64,000 bases of DNA from an uncultured Bacteroidota bacterium (GCA_900696575.1 CAADHD010000025.1:211753-275752); one strand, 5' to 3'; numbered from the stretch's first letter, positions 1-9,668 are shown. Program-made: numbers and translations. The notes: generated by a model from the sequence alone, not told the origin.

Positions 1-1
1 G

Positions 2-2302
2 CTTTTTTTTGATGCTGAGAAAATGGTGGTTTACCTCTATGGTGCTGCTGTGGTAAAGCATGAAAACATGGAACTGAAAGCAGATTACATTGCCGTTGAC
101 CTCGAAAACAAAACCCTGCTTGCCGCTTATGGAACTGACAGTGCCGGGAATAAAACCGGAGTACCTGAGTTCAGCCAGAACAGCGATAAATTTACAGCTG
201 AAGAGATCAAATATAATTTCCAAACAAAAAAAGGTAGAATCAGAGGAGTTTATACCGAGCAGGGAGAAGGATTTATTTATGGTGAAACAGTAAAAAAACT
301 TGATGACTTCGAATACATCAGCCGCGGTACTTACACCACCTGCAACCTTCCACATCCGCATTATGCAATTGCTGCACGCAAACTAAAAGTGATTAACAAC
401 CGGAAGATAATTACCGGCCCGGCTTATCTGACTGTAGCTGATGTTCCCTTACCGCTGGCTATTCCTTTCGGCTATTTTCCAAATCGCAGAGGCCAGTCAT
501 CAGGTGTCATTTTTCCGGCTTATGGCGAATCGGCCGAACTTGGCTTCTTTTTGAAAAATGGCGGCTACTATTTTGGCATTAACGATTACCTTGACCTTGC
601 ACTTACAGGCGATCTCTATTCAAAAGGAAGCTATGCTGCACAATCTTTTTTAAGGTACGCCTGGCGATATCATTTTAACGGAAATCTTTCTCTGAGTTAT
701 TCTAAAATTAAAACTGGTGAAAAAGAATTGCCTGACTTTTCGGAAAACCGCGATTTCTTTATCCGCTGGTCGCATACGCAAGACCCTAAAGCAAGGCCTA
801 ACAGTATCTTCAGTGCCAATGTAAATGCAGGCAGCAGCCAGTACTTCAGAAACAACATTTCTACTCCTTCAAACTTTCTGACCAATACATTTCAATCTTC
901 CATTGCATGGTCAAAATCATTTCCGGGAAAACCATTTAATTTTTCAGCTACTGCCAATCACAGCCAGAATACACAGACTCGGGATATGAGTATTACACTG
1001 CCTCAATTCACCTTCAGTGTAAACAGAATTTATCCATTTAAAAGAAAACTTACCTCCTTACAACCGAAATGGTACGAAAAAGCCGGGTTCAGCTATCAAA
1101 CCAACTTTCAAAATATCATCAGCGGAAAAGATACCTCCATTTTTAAAGGCGATTGGACTAAGCGGATGCGAAATGGCATACAACACAGCATTCCTGTCAG
1201 TACTTCGCTTCAGGTAATGAAGTATATCACTCTTACACCATCCGTCAACTATTCTGAAAAATGGTATTTGAGTACCATTGAAAAACGATATGATGCAACC
1301 ACTAACAGTTTGATAACCGATACTGTTAACGGCTTTAAAGCCGCCCGCGAGTTCAATGCAGGTGTTTCTATGAATACGCGGCTTTATGGTATGTTCCAAT
1401 TTCGCAAAACAAAACTGCAGGCCATCAGGCATGTACTAACGCCTACCCTTTCATTCTCTTATCGTCCTGATTTTGCAGACCCGTTCTGGAACTATTACAA
1501 AACGGTTCAAACTAATCCTGAAGGTGAAACAGTAAGCTACAGCATCTATGAGCAGGCGATCTTCGGTGGTCCGTCATCAGGAAAACAAGCTTTGATTGGT
1601 TTTGCCGTTGACAACAACCTGGAGATGAAAATAAAATCAAACAACGATACCGCAGAGACAATAAGCAAGATTAAAATTTTTGAAAGCCTTGCCCTTTCCG
1701 GAAACTACAACCTTGCTGCCGATTCTTTAAAACTCAGCATTGTAAGCCTTAATGCCAGAACTACTTTGTTTGATAATCTCAACCTGAACATTGCTTTGGC
1801 ATTTGATCCATACATTACAGATACCCTTAACCGTAGAAGAAATGTCTTTGAATGGAAAGAGAACAAACGGGCAGGCAGGTTAACCTCTGCCAACTTCACC
1901 ACCGGTTTCAACATTCTGCATAATCCGAAGTCATCCAATCAAAATCAGGTAACTGATTTGATTTCCTATGAAATTCCTTTTTCGCTTTATGTAAGTTATT
2001 CACTTTACTACATCAAGCCAACCGACTTCATTCAGAAGAATGTTACTCAGACCGTAAACTTCAACGGAGATATTTCACTCACTAAAAACTGGAAAATTAT
2101 TTACAGTTCGGGATATGATTTCACGTTTAAAAAATGGAGTTACACCTCGCTCAGTTTTTACCGCGACCTGCATTGCTGGGAAATGCGCTTTAACTGGGTT
2201 CCCTTAGGCGGATTTACTTACTGGAATTTTCAAATCAATGTAAAAGCATCTGTTCTTCAGGACCTGAAACTGACTAAGAAGAAAGATTATTATGATCAAT
2301 AA
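2..2302 (+). CDS. LptD/OstA-like LPS-assembly outer-membrane protein (5' partial)
   Basis: The frame is open to the left edge, so the signal peptide and the first part of the protein are missing; 766 residues are visible. The first ~45 visible residues look like an OstA-type beta-jellyroll strand pair (ELKADYIAVDLENKT). A block follows that is typical of Bacteroidota LptD relatives: the CNLPHPHY region, ITGPAYLTVADVPLPLAIPFG and FPNRRGQSSGVIFP. The remainder is rich in alternating aromatic/polar strands, as expected for a large outer-membrane barrel. By family it should insert lipopolysaccharide into the outer leaflet. It is followed after 82 bases by a DUF4340 gene on the same strand. The family call is fairly firm; activity as true LptD is inferred. 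Confidence 0.82.
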   Translation, partial: LFFDAEKMVVYLYGAAVVKHENMELKADYIAVDLENKTLLAAYGTDSAGNKTGVPEFSQNSDKFTAEEIKYNFQTKKGRIRGVYTEQGEGFIYGETVKKLDDFEYISRGTYTTCNLPHPHYAIAARKLKVINNRKIITGPAYLTVADVPLPLAIPFGYFPNRRGQSSGVIFPAYGESAELGFFLKNGGYYFGINDYLDLALTGDLYSKGSYAAQSFLRYAWRYHFNGNLSLSYSKIKTGEKELPDFSENRDFFIRWSHTQDPKARPNSIFSANVNAGSSQYFRNNISTPSNFLTNTFQSSIAWSKSFPGKPFNFSATANHSQNTQTRDMSITLPQFTFSVNRIYPFKRKLTSLQPKWYEKAGFSYQTNFQNIISGKDTSIFKGDWTKRMRNGIQHSIPVSTSLQVMKYITLTPSVNYSEKWYLSTIEKRYDATTNSLITDTVNGFKAAREFNAGVSMNTRLYGMFQFRKTKLQAIRHVLTPTLSFSYRPDFADPFWNYYKTVQTNPEGETVSYSIYEQAIFGGPSSGKQALIGFAVDNNLEMKIKSNNDTAETISKIKIFESLALSGNYNLAADSLKLSIVSLNARTTLFDNLNLNIALAFDPYITDTLNRRRNVFEWKENKRAGRLTSANFTTGFNILHNPKSSNQNQVTDLISYEIPFSLYVSYSLYYIKPTDFIQKNVTQTVNFNGDISLTKNWKIIYSSGYDFTFKKWSYTSLSFYRDLHCWEMRFNWVPLGGFTYWNFQINVKASVLQDLKLTKKKDYYDQ

Positions 2303-2384
2303 AATTACTTGTTTTCAAGTTTAACAATTTTTAAGAATAGCAGAATTTTTCACTGATTAATTTCGCCTCCTTTATTTTAAAAAT

Positions 2385-3341
2385 ATGTTAAGCAAACTGA
2401 GCAACCGGACTTTAATTATTCTGATGGCCCTGCTGGGTGCAATTGTTGGCTGGACTTATTTCAGCGAAACAAAGAAGAATGAAAGTAACTTCCGCGAAGA
2501 ATTTGTAAAAGTTGACACCGCAGCCGTTACTGAAATTTACATTTATCCGAAAGCAGCACCGGGTGAAGAAATAAAATTTTTCCGGTCGGGCAAAAACTGG
2601 AGAGTAACCAATGGAAAAGAGGAATCTCCGGTTGATGTACAAACCGTAAGCTCTCTTTTCTCAAGCTTTGCAAACCTGAAAACAAAAAGCCTTGCCGCAA
2701 CTTCCAATGAGCAATGGGAGAATTTTATGGTAGGCGATACTTCGGCCAACCGGATAAAGTTTATCACCCCTTCCGCAACTACTGATATCATGGTTGGTAA
2801 ATTTGCTTTTAACAATGAAAGCCGAAGCGCCTCTACTTACGTGCGAATAAACCATGAAAAAGAAGTTTATCTTGTTGATGGATTTCTTTCCTTCACCATT
2901 AACCAGCCATTTGATGCCTGGCGAAACCGAGCGCTGATTCGCAAAGGCGAACAACAATGGACAAAAATTACCTTCTCATATCCCGGAGATTCAAGCTTTG
3001 CTATTCTGCGCGACAGCACAACATGGCTGATTCGCGGTGATACTGCATTTAATGGTGAAAACTTTGTTAATGAAATTGCATTTCTGAATGGAACTCATAT
3101 AGCCGGTAAAACCAGCCTTCCGGCTGCTCCGCTTTACCGTATTTCAGTTGACGGAATGAATATGACCCCGGTTACCATTGATTTTTTTCCTGCAAGCAAT
3201 GACAAAAAATACTATGTAAAAAGCTCATTCAATCCTGAAACCGTGTTCAGTGATAATGACGGGGCATTGGCTGCAAAACTGTTAAGACCGATGAGCTATT
3301 TTATTTCAAAACATGAATCAAAAAAAACTGATGGAAACTAA
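2385..3341 (+). CDS. DUF4340 domain membrane-anchored protein
   Basis: A 318-residue protein with one N-terminal membrane segment (about residues 8-25) and an extracytoplasmic remainder. It resembles the DUF4340 family: repeated short beta units such as FFRSGKNWRVTNG and ILRDSTTWLIRGD, and a VDGFLSF segment after a predicted strand-rich domain. In other Bacteroidota this family often sits with Gld-type ABC transporter genes; here it follows an LptD-like gene instead. Its last 29 bases overlap the next gene. A TAATTTCG motif about 25 bases upstream of the start is one base off the -7 consensus. Function is unknown. Confidence 0.7.
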   Translation: MLSKLSNRTLIILMALLGAIVGWTYFSETKKNESNFREEFVKVDTAAVTEIYIYPKAAPGEEIKFFRSGKNWRVTNGKEESPVDVQTVSSLFSSFANLKTKSLAATSNEQWENFMVGDTSANRIKFITPSATTDIMVGKFAFNNESRSASTYVRINHEKEVYLVDGFLSFTINQPFDAWRNRALIRKGEQQWTKITFSYPGDSSFAILRDSTTWLIRGDTAFNGENFVNEIAFLNGTHIAGKTSLPAAPLYRISVDGMNMTPVTIDFFPASNDKKYYVKSSFNPETVFSDNDGALAAKLLRPMSYFISKHESKKTDGN

Positions 3342-3732
3342 ACCATTTCAAGACATTGTAAACTGTGTAAAAAAGTTTCACGAATCCTTCGGTTTGGATT
3401 GCCTTGAAAGTCATCATGAAATGCCTGACGAACAAACCATAAGGCTTCGCCACCGGTTAATGCAGGAAGAAAATGATGAATATCTGGAAGCGGCTTTGAA
3501 CAATAATACCGAATTGGTAGCCGATGCTCTTGGCGATAAACTTTACATTCTCTGCGGTACCATATTGGCACATGGACTTCAGCATAAAATTGAAGAGGTG
3601 TTTTTTGAAATTCACCGAAGCAACATGAGCAAATTAGGCGCTGACGGAAAGCCCATTTACCGTGAAGACGGAAAAGTTATGAAAGGGCCTGGTTATTTTC
3701 TTCCTGATATCAAGGCAATTCTTAAAAGCTGA
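3313..3732 (+). CDS. MazG-like nucleoside triphosphate pyrophosphohydrolase
   Basis: A 139-residue all-alpha protein of the MazG/phosphoribosyl-ATP pyrophosphohydrolase-like superfamily, which hydrolyses (d)NTPs to monophosphates and pyrophosphate. Visible metal-binding motifs are EENDEY (about residues 51-56) and the downstream ELVADALGD acidic motif, followed by the SNMSKLGADGKPI block seen in stand-alone members. It overlaps the end of the DUF4340 gene by 29 bases. An alternative ATG seven codons in (3331) would shrink the overlap to 11 bases. Overlap suggests translational coupling. Substrate cannot be told from sequence. Confidence 0.8.
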   Translation: MNQKKLMETKPFQDIVNCVKKFHESFGLDCLESHHEMPDEQTIRLRHRLMQEENDEYLEAALNNNTELVADALGDKLYILCGTILAHGLQHKIEEVFFEIHRSNMSKLGADGKPIYREDGKVMKGPGYFLPDIKAILKS

Positions 3733-3801
3733 TAATCCTGATAAAGCGTGAACTTTTAAGAGCCATTCTCGTTAAACCGGATTGTATATTTTACAACCCT
3801 C

Positions 3802-4869
3802 ATGCTTAGAAAAATTCTATTGACAGCCTGTGTTTTTGCCTGCTTTTCTTTTCGCTATGAAGAAAACAAGCACTCGGCAGAAATTGCCATTGTAGCCGAT
3901 TTAAGCGGAAGCACCAACGGCCTGCTGGATGATCTTAGAGACAATCTCTGGAATCTTATTAACTACTTTAACCGAAACAACCCTGAAACTGAGCTTAGGC
4001 TGGCTTTTGTTGGTTTTTCGCGCGGTAGTTTTGGTTTGGAGAATGCTTATGTACGTACTCTATCAGACCTTACCTCGCAGTATGATTTTATCAGCTATGA
4101 ATTATTCCGTATGGTTGGCAGTGTTGAAAAGGGTGACCAATATGTGGGGGCTGCTTTGAAAACCGCAATCACTAACCTGTCATGGTCAAATGATAAAGCC
4201 ACAAAAAAACTGATACTGCTGTTTGGAAACAGCCGGGCTGATTTAGGATATGTTAACTACAGCGATGCCGTTCAGGCTGCAATAAACAAAGGCATTATCA
4301 TTAATAGTATTTATTGTATGAAGCTTGATACTGATCATCGCATACTTAGCAAATGGCACAGCATTGCTGATGGAACCGGAGGTTCTTTATACAAATACCA
4401 GGTAACCAAAAGAAGTCCTAATAAGAATTATACTCAGGGTGCACAACGATTAATTGACCTTAACAATAGTTTGAATGACACCTACATTCCATTCAGTAAA
4501 AAAACCTCCGAAGTTTTGAATAAAATGATTTCTGCCGATGTCAATTCTCTGCAGATGAGTGAACGGTTTTTCATTAGCAGATGCTTGTACAAATGCAATG
4601 GAAGATATCAATCCTATCTGAATGAAAATGATCTGGTGGCCATTTATGCAAAACATGGCGAGTTACCTGATTATAACCGAAACTTCTTTCCGAGAGATTT
4701 GAGGAAAGTAAAAGAAGATGAATTGAAGGCGATTGTTTCTGTGCGTATAGAAAGAAGACAACGATTACTCGAAAAGCTAAATCAGGTGCTGATTGAGGCA
4801 GACTACAATAAACTTTCTGAAAACCCTATTGACAGTATCTTCGCTGAATCTATTGGTCACCATTTTTAA
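3802..4869 (+). CDS. secreted vWA-domain protein, copy 1 (uncharacterised family)
   Basis: A 355-residue protein with a short hydrophobic export signal. It contains possible lipobox-like Cys residues at 10 and 14, but lipidation is uncertain. A von Willebrand A fold follows, with the MIDAS signature D33-L-S35-G-S37 next to TNG. Other vWA-like features are a central strand ending GFSRGSFG, an EKGDQYVGAAL segment and a LILLFGNS strand. The C-terminal ~130 residues are a helical region I do not recognise. It is clearly paralogous to the protein at 21934-23007, matching from the MIDAS to the last 20 residues (both end with DS-I/V-F). It ends one base before the stop of pdxH, tail to tail. Ligand and partner are unknown. 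Confidence 0.75.
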   Translation: MLRKILLTACVFACFSFRYEENKHSAEIAIVADLSGSTNGLLDDLRDNLWNLINYFNRNNPETELRLAFVGFSRGSFGLENAYVRTLSDLTSQYDFISYELFRMVGSVEKGDQYVGAALKTAITNLSWSNDKATKKLILLFGNSRADLGYVNYSDAVQAAINKGIIINSIYCMKLDTDHRILSKWHSIADGTGGSLYKYQVTKRSPNKNYTQGAQRLIDLNNSLNDTYIPFSKKTSEVLNKMISADVNSLQMSERFFISRCLYKCNGRYQSYLNENDLVAIYAKHGELPDYNRNFFPRDLRKVKEDELKAIVSVRIERRQRLLEKLNQVLIEADYNKLSENPIDSIFAESIGHHF

Positions 4870-4870
4870 T

Positions 4871-5521
4871 TTAAGGAGACAGTCTTTGAATCTCCCAGAT
4901 TTTGTTGTTCCTTTTGTAAAAAAGCCGGTCGTGTAATCGGCTCATTCGCCCTTGCCAGAACTCAATCTGATCGGGAATCAGTAAATAACCTCCCCAATAC
5001 ACAGGACATGGAACCTTCTTCCCCTTAAACTTCTCTTTGTAAAAGGCAAACCAGTCTTCCAATTCTTCCCTGCTCTTAATCGCAGTACTTTGATGCGAAG
5101 CCCATGCCCCAATCTGGCTCAACCGCGGGCGTGAAGCAAAATACGCTGCATTTTCCTTTCTTGATAATTTCTGAACGGCTCCTTCAATGCGCACCTGTCT
5201 TGCGCATGCTTGCCAGTAAAATGTAAGAGCTGCTTTATGATTAAATTCCAGTTCTGAAGCTTTATGACTCTCATAGTTAGTGTAAAAGGTAAAACCGCCT
5301 TTTTCTATTCCTTTTAGCAAAACCATTCTTCCGCGTGGTTGCCCATCTTTACTGAAAGTTGAAAGGCACATAGCATTTGGCTCATGCTGATGATTTAAAA
5401 CAGCTTCATGCATCCATTTTCTGAATAACGCAAATGGTTCCTTAGGTACTGACTTTTCATCAAGTAGATCAGCCTTGTAATCTGTCCGCAATTTTTTCAA
5501 ATTCACGATCCTTCTTTTCAT
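4871..5521 (-). CDS. pdxH: pyridoxine/pyridoxamine 5'-phosphate oxidase
   Basis: FMN-dependent oxidase making pyridoxal 5'-phosphate from pyridoxamine or pyridoxine phosphate, the last step of vitamin B6 synthesis and salvage. The 216-residue length matches the family (about 218 in E. coli). Visible family blocks: the N-terminal LRTDYKADLLDE, the FMN-binding GRMVLLKG, FYTNYESHKASEL and RQVRIEGAVQKLS, the SRPRLSQIGAWASHQS segment, and the C-terminal RLHDR with the final RLSP. I chose the ATG at 5521; a longer frame starts with TTG at 5536. Upstream is a CCTTTGCA element. It is convergent with the vWA gene, with one base between the stops. Confidence 0.95.
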   Translation of the reverse strand: MKRRIVNLKKLRTDYKADLLDEKSVPKEPFALFRKWMHEAVLNHQHEPNAMCLSTFSKDGQPRGRMVLLKGIEKGGFTFYTNYESHKASELEFNHKAALTFYWQACARQVRIEGAVQKLSRKENAAYFASRPRLSQIGAWASHQSTAIKSREELEDWFAFYKEKFKGKKVPCPVYWGGYLLIPDQIEFWQGRMSRLHDRLFYKRNNKIWEIQRLSP

Positions 5522-5701
5522 GTCTTTTTTTTGCAAAGGTTTGATATTTAATCGAAAAGCAAATGACTTGTGTCACCATCTTTTAATCGCCAGGCATTAG
5601 TTGGCATACTTTTAGACTAAAAGTTTGTTAAGAAATTGACAAATTAATTGAACCCGGACAAATTTTGCTCGTAATAAAAGTTAGTATAAAAGCAGCTGGA
5701 T

Positions 5702-6265
5702 ATGAAAAAACAAACTACTAAGCCCACGCAAGGCGCACTACTTCTTTCTGAACCATTTCTTAATGACAGTTATTTTAAGCGTGCCGTAGTTCTCATCAGC
5801 GAGCACGATGAACAGGGTACGCTGGGATTTATTCTCAATAAGCCTACAGAAATACCCATAAACGAAGCGCTGGAAGATTTTCCTGATTTCAAAGCCAACC
5901 TTTATTTTGGAGGTCCGGTGGATACTGATTCCTTGTTTTACATTCATACGCTGGGCGATAAACTTAAAGGAGCGCGAAAAATTGCCAACGGAATTTATTG
6001 GGGAGGCGATTTCGATCAGCTCAAATTCTTAATTAATACCAATCAGGTAAAACCGGATCAGGTACGTTTTTATGCCGGATACTCAGGCTGGGAACCCCGG
6101 CAGTTAAATCTTGAAATAAAAGATAACTCGTGGATGATTGGTATGGCAAATGAAGCATTTGTTTTTACTGATGATGCCGACCATTTGTGGAGAAAAGTAT
6201 TGAAATCAATGGGAGATAAATACGCTTTGTTTGCTGAGTTTCCCGAAGACCCTTCCTGGAACTAA
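5702..6265 (+). CDS. YqgE/AlgH family protein
   Basis: A 187-residue cytoplasmic protein of the YqgE/AlgH (DUF179) family, with the near N-terminal GALLLSEPFLNDSYFKRAVVLI block, the GTLGFILNKPT motif, the FGGPV loop and the YAGYSGWEPRQL segment. The family is widespread in Gram-negative bacteria; its biochemical role is not settled, with links proposed to transcription regulation and alginate control. It stands alone, with 180 bases between it and pdxH, and ends five bases before the convergent ABC ATPase gene. The family call is firm. Confidence 0.9.
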   Translation: MKKQTTKPTQGALLLSEPFLNDSYFKRAVVLISEHDEQGTLGFILNKPTEIPINEALEDFPDFKANLYFGGPVDTDSLFYIHTLGDKLKGARKIANGIYWGGDFDQLKFLINTNQVKPDQVRFYAGYSGWEPRQLNLEIKDNSWMIGMANEAFVFTDDADHLWRKVLKSMGDKYALFAEFPEDPSWN

Positions 6266-6270
6266 TTGAT

Positions 6271-6933
6271 TTACAAAATCCTTCCATCCCTCATTTCCAG
6301 TTTTCTGTCAGCCATTTCTGCTAATTCTTCATTGTGAGTTACTATGATGAAGGTTTGCCCTGTATTCTTTCTTAAATCAAAAAATAAGTTATGAAGGCTT
6401 TTGGCATTCTCGGTATCTAAATTACCTGAAGGTTCATCAGCTAAAACCACTTCCGGATTATTGATTAAAGCTCTGGCCACAGCTACGCGCTGCTGCTCTC
6501 CGCCTGAAAGCTCAGAGGGTTTATGCTCCATTCGTGCGGAAAGTCCAAGCTTATCCAATAGCTTCTTTGCCTGTTGCCATGAATCCGTTTTGTTTAATCC
6601 TGCAATAAGTGCCGGCATCATTACATTTTCGATAGCCGTGAATTCAGGCAGTAAATGATGAAATTGAAAAATGAAACCAATTTTACGGTTTCTGAAAGCA
6701 GCTAACTGTTTTGCATTCATTTTGCCAACTTCTGAAACACCTATGAAAATACAACCGCTGTCGGGTTTATCAAGCGTTCCTATAAGTTGAAGAAGAGTTG
6801 ATTTTCCGGCACCGGAAGGACCCACTATGGAGATGATTTCTCCTTTGCTGATTTCAATAGAAATTCCATTGAGCACCTGCAATCGGCCATAGAATTTATC
6901 AAGATTTACAGTTTTAACAGCTATTTTATTCAC
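6271..6933 (-). CDS. LolD-like ABC transporter ATP-binding protein
   Basis: A single ABC ATPase domain of about 220 residues in the LolD/MacB/FtsE branch. Visible motifs: Walker [11 protein letters not shown]-loop at [18 protein letters not shown], signature LSGGEQQR, Walker [13 protein letters not shown] and the switch His in IVTHNEEL. By similarity it would energise release of lipoproteins or another MacB-type substrate at the inner membrane, but no permease gene is adjacent. I prefer the GTG start at 6933: it leaves seven residues before the conserved TVNLDKFYG block and has a TACTTTCG element just upstream. ATG at 6975 or TTG at 6978 are longer options that would almost reach the divergent gene's start. 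Confidence 0.85.
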   Translation of the reverse strand: MNKIAVKTVNLDKFYGRLQVLNGISIEISKGEIISIVGPSGAGKSTLLQLIGTLDKPDSGCIFIGVSEVGKMNAKQLAAFRNRKIGFIFQFHHLLPEFTAIENVMMPALIAGLNKTDSWQQAKKLLDKLGLSARMEHKPSELSGGEQQRVAVARALINNPEVVLADEPSGNLDTENAKSLHNLFFDLRKNTGQTFIIVTHNEELAEMADRKLEMRDGRIL

Positions 6934-6979
6934 AGTGGGCGAAAGTACAAATAAGCTATGCCTGAGAGCCTGCATCAAA

Positions 6980-9091
6980 ATGTTTAGGTTTGCCCTTCGC
7001 TTTTCTCGGATGCCTATTGAACTGATTACTTCAGCGCCCTTGTGGGTTCTTTTGTTTTGTCCTCTTGTCGGATGGCTGTATGCCTTTCTGCTTTATCGCA
7101 AGGAACACTCGCTGGCCCTGTCCCGTGTCCGGGTTTTTGCATTAGTTTTTTTTCGTTTTCTAACTGTTACAATTCTAAGTTTTCTGCTTTCAGGAGCCTA
7201 TATAAAATCATTAAGTCGCTCTGTTGAAAAGCCAATTATTGTTTTTGTGCAGGATAACTCCGCTTCCATCAGACTGGCGCATGACTCACTGTTTCTGAAT
7301 GAATACACTAAAAATCTGAAGCAGGCATTGAATACTTTGAGTGAAAAATTTGAAGTGAAAAATTTTACTTTCGGAAAGAATGTATCGGAGCAGAATACAT
7401 TTGATTTCACCGAGCAGGAAACCGATTTTTCAGGACTATTTGAAGAGTTGAATGTTCGTTTCAGCAATACCAATACTGGCGCTTTGATTGTGAGCAGCGA
7501 TGGTTTGTACAACCGTGGAAATAATCCTCTTTACCAGTCGAAACAATCTTCTTATCCGATTTACACCATTGCATTAGGTGATACGGTTCAAAAAAAAGAC
7601 TTGTTGATTTCTGCGGTTACATACAACCGGCAGGTATCAGCAGGCAACCGTATTCTTATGGAAGTTCATATAGAAGGTCGTGATGCGGCAGGTGCTCAAA
7701 CCGAATTTAAAGTGGAGGATGAAACAGGAGTTATTTTCAGCCGTCCGCTTCAGATAAACAACAAGCAATTCAGTACAAAAATTCCTGTGAGTTTTATCCC
7801 TACAGGAAAAGGAATAAAAAAGTATCGCCTCACAACCGGTGCTGTTGACGGAGAACTTACGAATGGAAATAATTCTCGGGATATTTATATTGAAGTGACT
7901 GACCGAAAAACAAAGATTCTGTTGTTGGCCACAGCACCTCATCCAGATATAACCGCTATAAGGCAGTGCCTTGAATCGAATCCGGATTATGAACTGACCT
8001 ATTCGCCTATCAGGGATTTCAACCAGAGTTTACGGATTTTTAACCTGATTATTTTTCATCAAAGCCCGGCTAACCAGCAGGAACTCAGTCTTGCACGGCA
8101 AGCTATAAAAGAAAAAATTCCTTGCTGGTTTATTTGTGGTTTGCAAACCTCCCCTATTCTTTTCAATCAGCTTGAAACAGGCATATCAATTCAGGATTAT
8201 AGACCTGCCATCAGTGAAATGCTTCCGGTACTTAATACAACTTTTTCTGCATTCATTTTAAATCCTGATTTGACCCCAACTTTAAACAGTTATCCTCCAC
8301 TAACAGGAAATTTTGGCTCCTACCGTGCAACCGGACCGTTGCAGACTCTCTTATTTCAGAAAATCGGAAATGTTAATACCCAACAGCCTTTGCTGGCTTT
8401 CAATTCAGTTAATGTTAAAATAGCTGTTCTTACCGGAGAAGGAATCTGGCGCTGGAAACTGGATGAATACCGTTCTTCAGAAAATCAGAAATCATTGCAT
8501 GAAATAATTTCGAAAACCGTTCAATATCTGCTCTATAATGAAGATAAAAATCCGCTGAGGGTTTATTACAAAAAGGAATACACTGCCGGAGAACCGTTAA
8601 TTTTTGAAGCCGAACTTTACAATGCATCAGGGGAGTTGAATAACGAACCCGATGTTAAAATAACAGTTACCGGGGAAGACCATAAACAATTTGACTTTGT
8701 CTTTTCAAAAACGAGAGAAAACAGCTATATGCTGAATGCAGGCCGGCTTGATAAGGGCAAATATCGTTTAAAAGCATTCTCAAAATCAGGAGAAACACCG
8801 GTTACGTATGAAGGTGAATTCAGTATTGCTCAAACCGATATTGAATCGCTCAATTCAATGGCAGATCATCAGTTACTCAATTCAATGGCTGTTCTGTCTG
8901 GCGGAAAGATGTATTACCCTGACCAATTAAGCGCTATGGCCGATGAACTTTTAAACCGGAATGACATCAAGCCGGTCTCTTATTCAGAAACGAAACTGCG
9001 TGATTTGATAGATTTGAAATGGCTTTTTGCTTTGTTGGTAATCTGGCTGTCATTAGAATGGTTTGTTAGAAAGCAAAGTGGTTCTTATTAA
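6980..9091 (+). CDS. membrane protein with vWA-like domain
   Basis: About 703 residues. Two membrane segments near the N-terminus ([18 protein letters not shown] and a second near residues 45-65) are followed by a large extracytoplasmic part and a final membrane segment ([18 protein letters not shown]) just before a basic tail. After the second segment a strand leads to a MIDAS-like D92-N-S94-A-S96, suggesting a divergent vWA domain. A later strand, [14 protein letters not shown], begins a glutamine-amidotransferase-like region. This layout resembles large membrane proteins of Bacteroidota that are often near Bat-type genes. I use ATG 6980; GTG 6935 would overlap the divergent ABC gene and ATG 7010 is also possible. 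The pabA start follows four bases after the stop. Confidence 0.65.
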   Translation: MFRFALRFSRMPIELITSAPLWVLLFCPLVGWLYAFLLYRKEHSLALSRVRVFALVFFRFLTVTILSFLLSGAYIKSLSRSVEKPIIVFVQDNSASIRLAHDSLFLNEYTKNLKQALNTLSEKFEVKNFTFGKNVSEQNTFDFTEQETDFSGLFEELNVRFSNTNTGALIVSSDGLYNRGNNPLYQSKQSSYPIYTIALGDTVQKKDLLISAVTYNRQVSAGNRILMEVHIEGRDAAGAQTEFKVEDETGVIFSRPLQINNKQFSTKIPVSFIPTGKGIKKYRLTTGAVDGELTNGNNSRDIYIEVTDRKTKILLLATAPHPDITAIRQCLESNPDYELTYSPIRDFNQSLRIFNLIIFHQSPANQQELSLARQAIKEKIPCWFICGLQTSPILFNQLETGISIQDYRPAISEMLPVLNTTFSAFILNPDLTPTLNSYPPLTGNFGSYRATGPLQTLLFQKIGNVNTQQPLLAFNSVNVKIAVLTGEGIWRWKLDEYRSSENQKSLHEIISKTVQYLLYNEDKNPLRVYYKKEYTAGEPLIFEAELYNASGELNNEPDVKITVTGEDHKQFDFVFSKTRENSYMLNAGRLDKGKYRLKAFSKSGETPVTYEGEFSIAQTDIESLNSMADHQLLNSMAVLSGGKMYYPDQLSAMADELLNRNDIKPVSYSETKLRDLIDLKWLFALLVIWLSLEWFVRKQSGSY

Positions 9092-9095
9092 TAAA

Positions 9096-9668
9096 ATGGC
9101 TTTCCCTCAAGTTGCGGTAATTGACAATTTTGATTCTTTCACTTTTAATCTTGTCCATTATCTTGAAATAATAACCGGAAAAACACCTCACGTTTTCAGA
9201 AATGATGTTTCACCTGAGCTGATTAAAAATTATGATGCTCTGCTTTTTTCTCCCGGCCCCGGATTACCCTCACAAGCCGGAAACATGATGGAAATGATCA
9301 GGAAATTCTCCTCCTTTAAAAAAATTTTAGGCGTTTGCCTGGGCCACCAGGCCATCGGAGAAGTATTTGGTGCTTCCATCAGCAATCTGCCGGAAGTATT
9401 GCATGGAGTAGCCTGCACAGTGCATCACAGCGGCAGCAGCAAATTATTTAATGAACTTCCTTCAGAACTAGTTACAGGCCACTATCATAGCTGGGTAATC
9501 AGCCGCAAAAATTTTCCTGACGATCTTGAAATAATTGCTGAAGATCATCAGGGTAACATAATGGCTCTCACTCACCGCAGATTTGAGGTTACTGGTATTC
9601 AGTTCCATCCTGAATCAATTTTGACCCCGTCTGGCCTTCAGTTGCTTGAAAATTGGTTATTAGCCTAA
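9096..9668 (+). CDS. anthranilate/aminodeoxychorismate synthase glutaminase subunit
   Basis: Class I glutamine amidotransferase of the TrpG/PabA type. It releases ammonia from glutamine for the chorismate-using partner (TrpE or PabB) in tryptophan or folate synthesis. The 190 residues show the IDNFDSFTFNLVHYL start, the oxyanion loop SPGPGLP, the nucleophile Cys81 in GVCLGHQ and the His/Glu pair in FHPESI. I use the ATG at 9096; a TTG at 9063 would overlap the upstream gene. No trpE or pabB lies nearby, so it may serve both enzymes in trans; I leave the symbol open between pabA and trpG. It is convergent with the response regulator gene, two bases apart. Confidence 0.9.
   Translation: MAFPQVAVIDNFDSFTFNLVHYLEIITGKTPHVFRNDVSPELIKNYDALLFSPGPGLPSQAGNMMEMIRKFSSFKKILGVCLGHQAIGEVFGASISNLPEVLHGVACTVHHSGSSKLFNELPSELVTGHYHSWVISRKNFPDDLEIIAEDHQGNIMALTHRRFEVTGIQFHPESILTPSGLQLLENWLLA

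Noticed and set aside
1058-1432. Minus-strand reading frame of 124 codons
   Set aside because: It lies opposite the LptD-like gene, has no recognisable domain, and its composition follows the complementary codon pattern.
6935-6979. Extended N-termini making the ABC ATPase and the vWA-like gene overlap head to head
   Set aside because: The extra residues depend on TTG/GTG starts and add non-conserved sequence; shorter starts leave a normal 46-base divergent gap.
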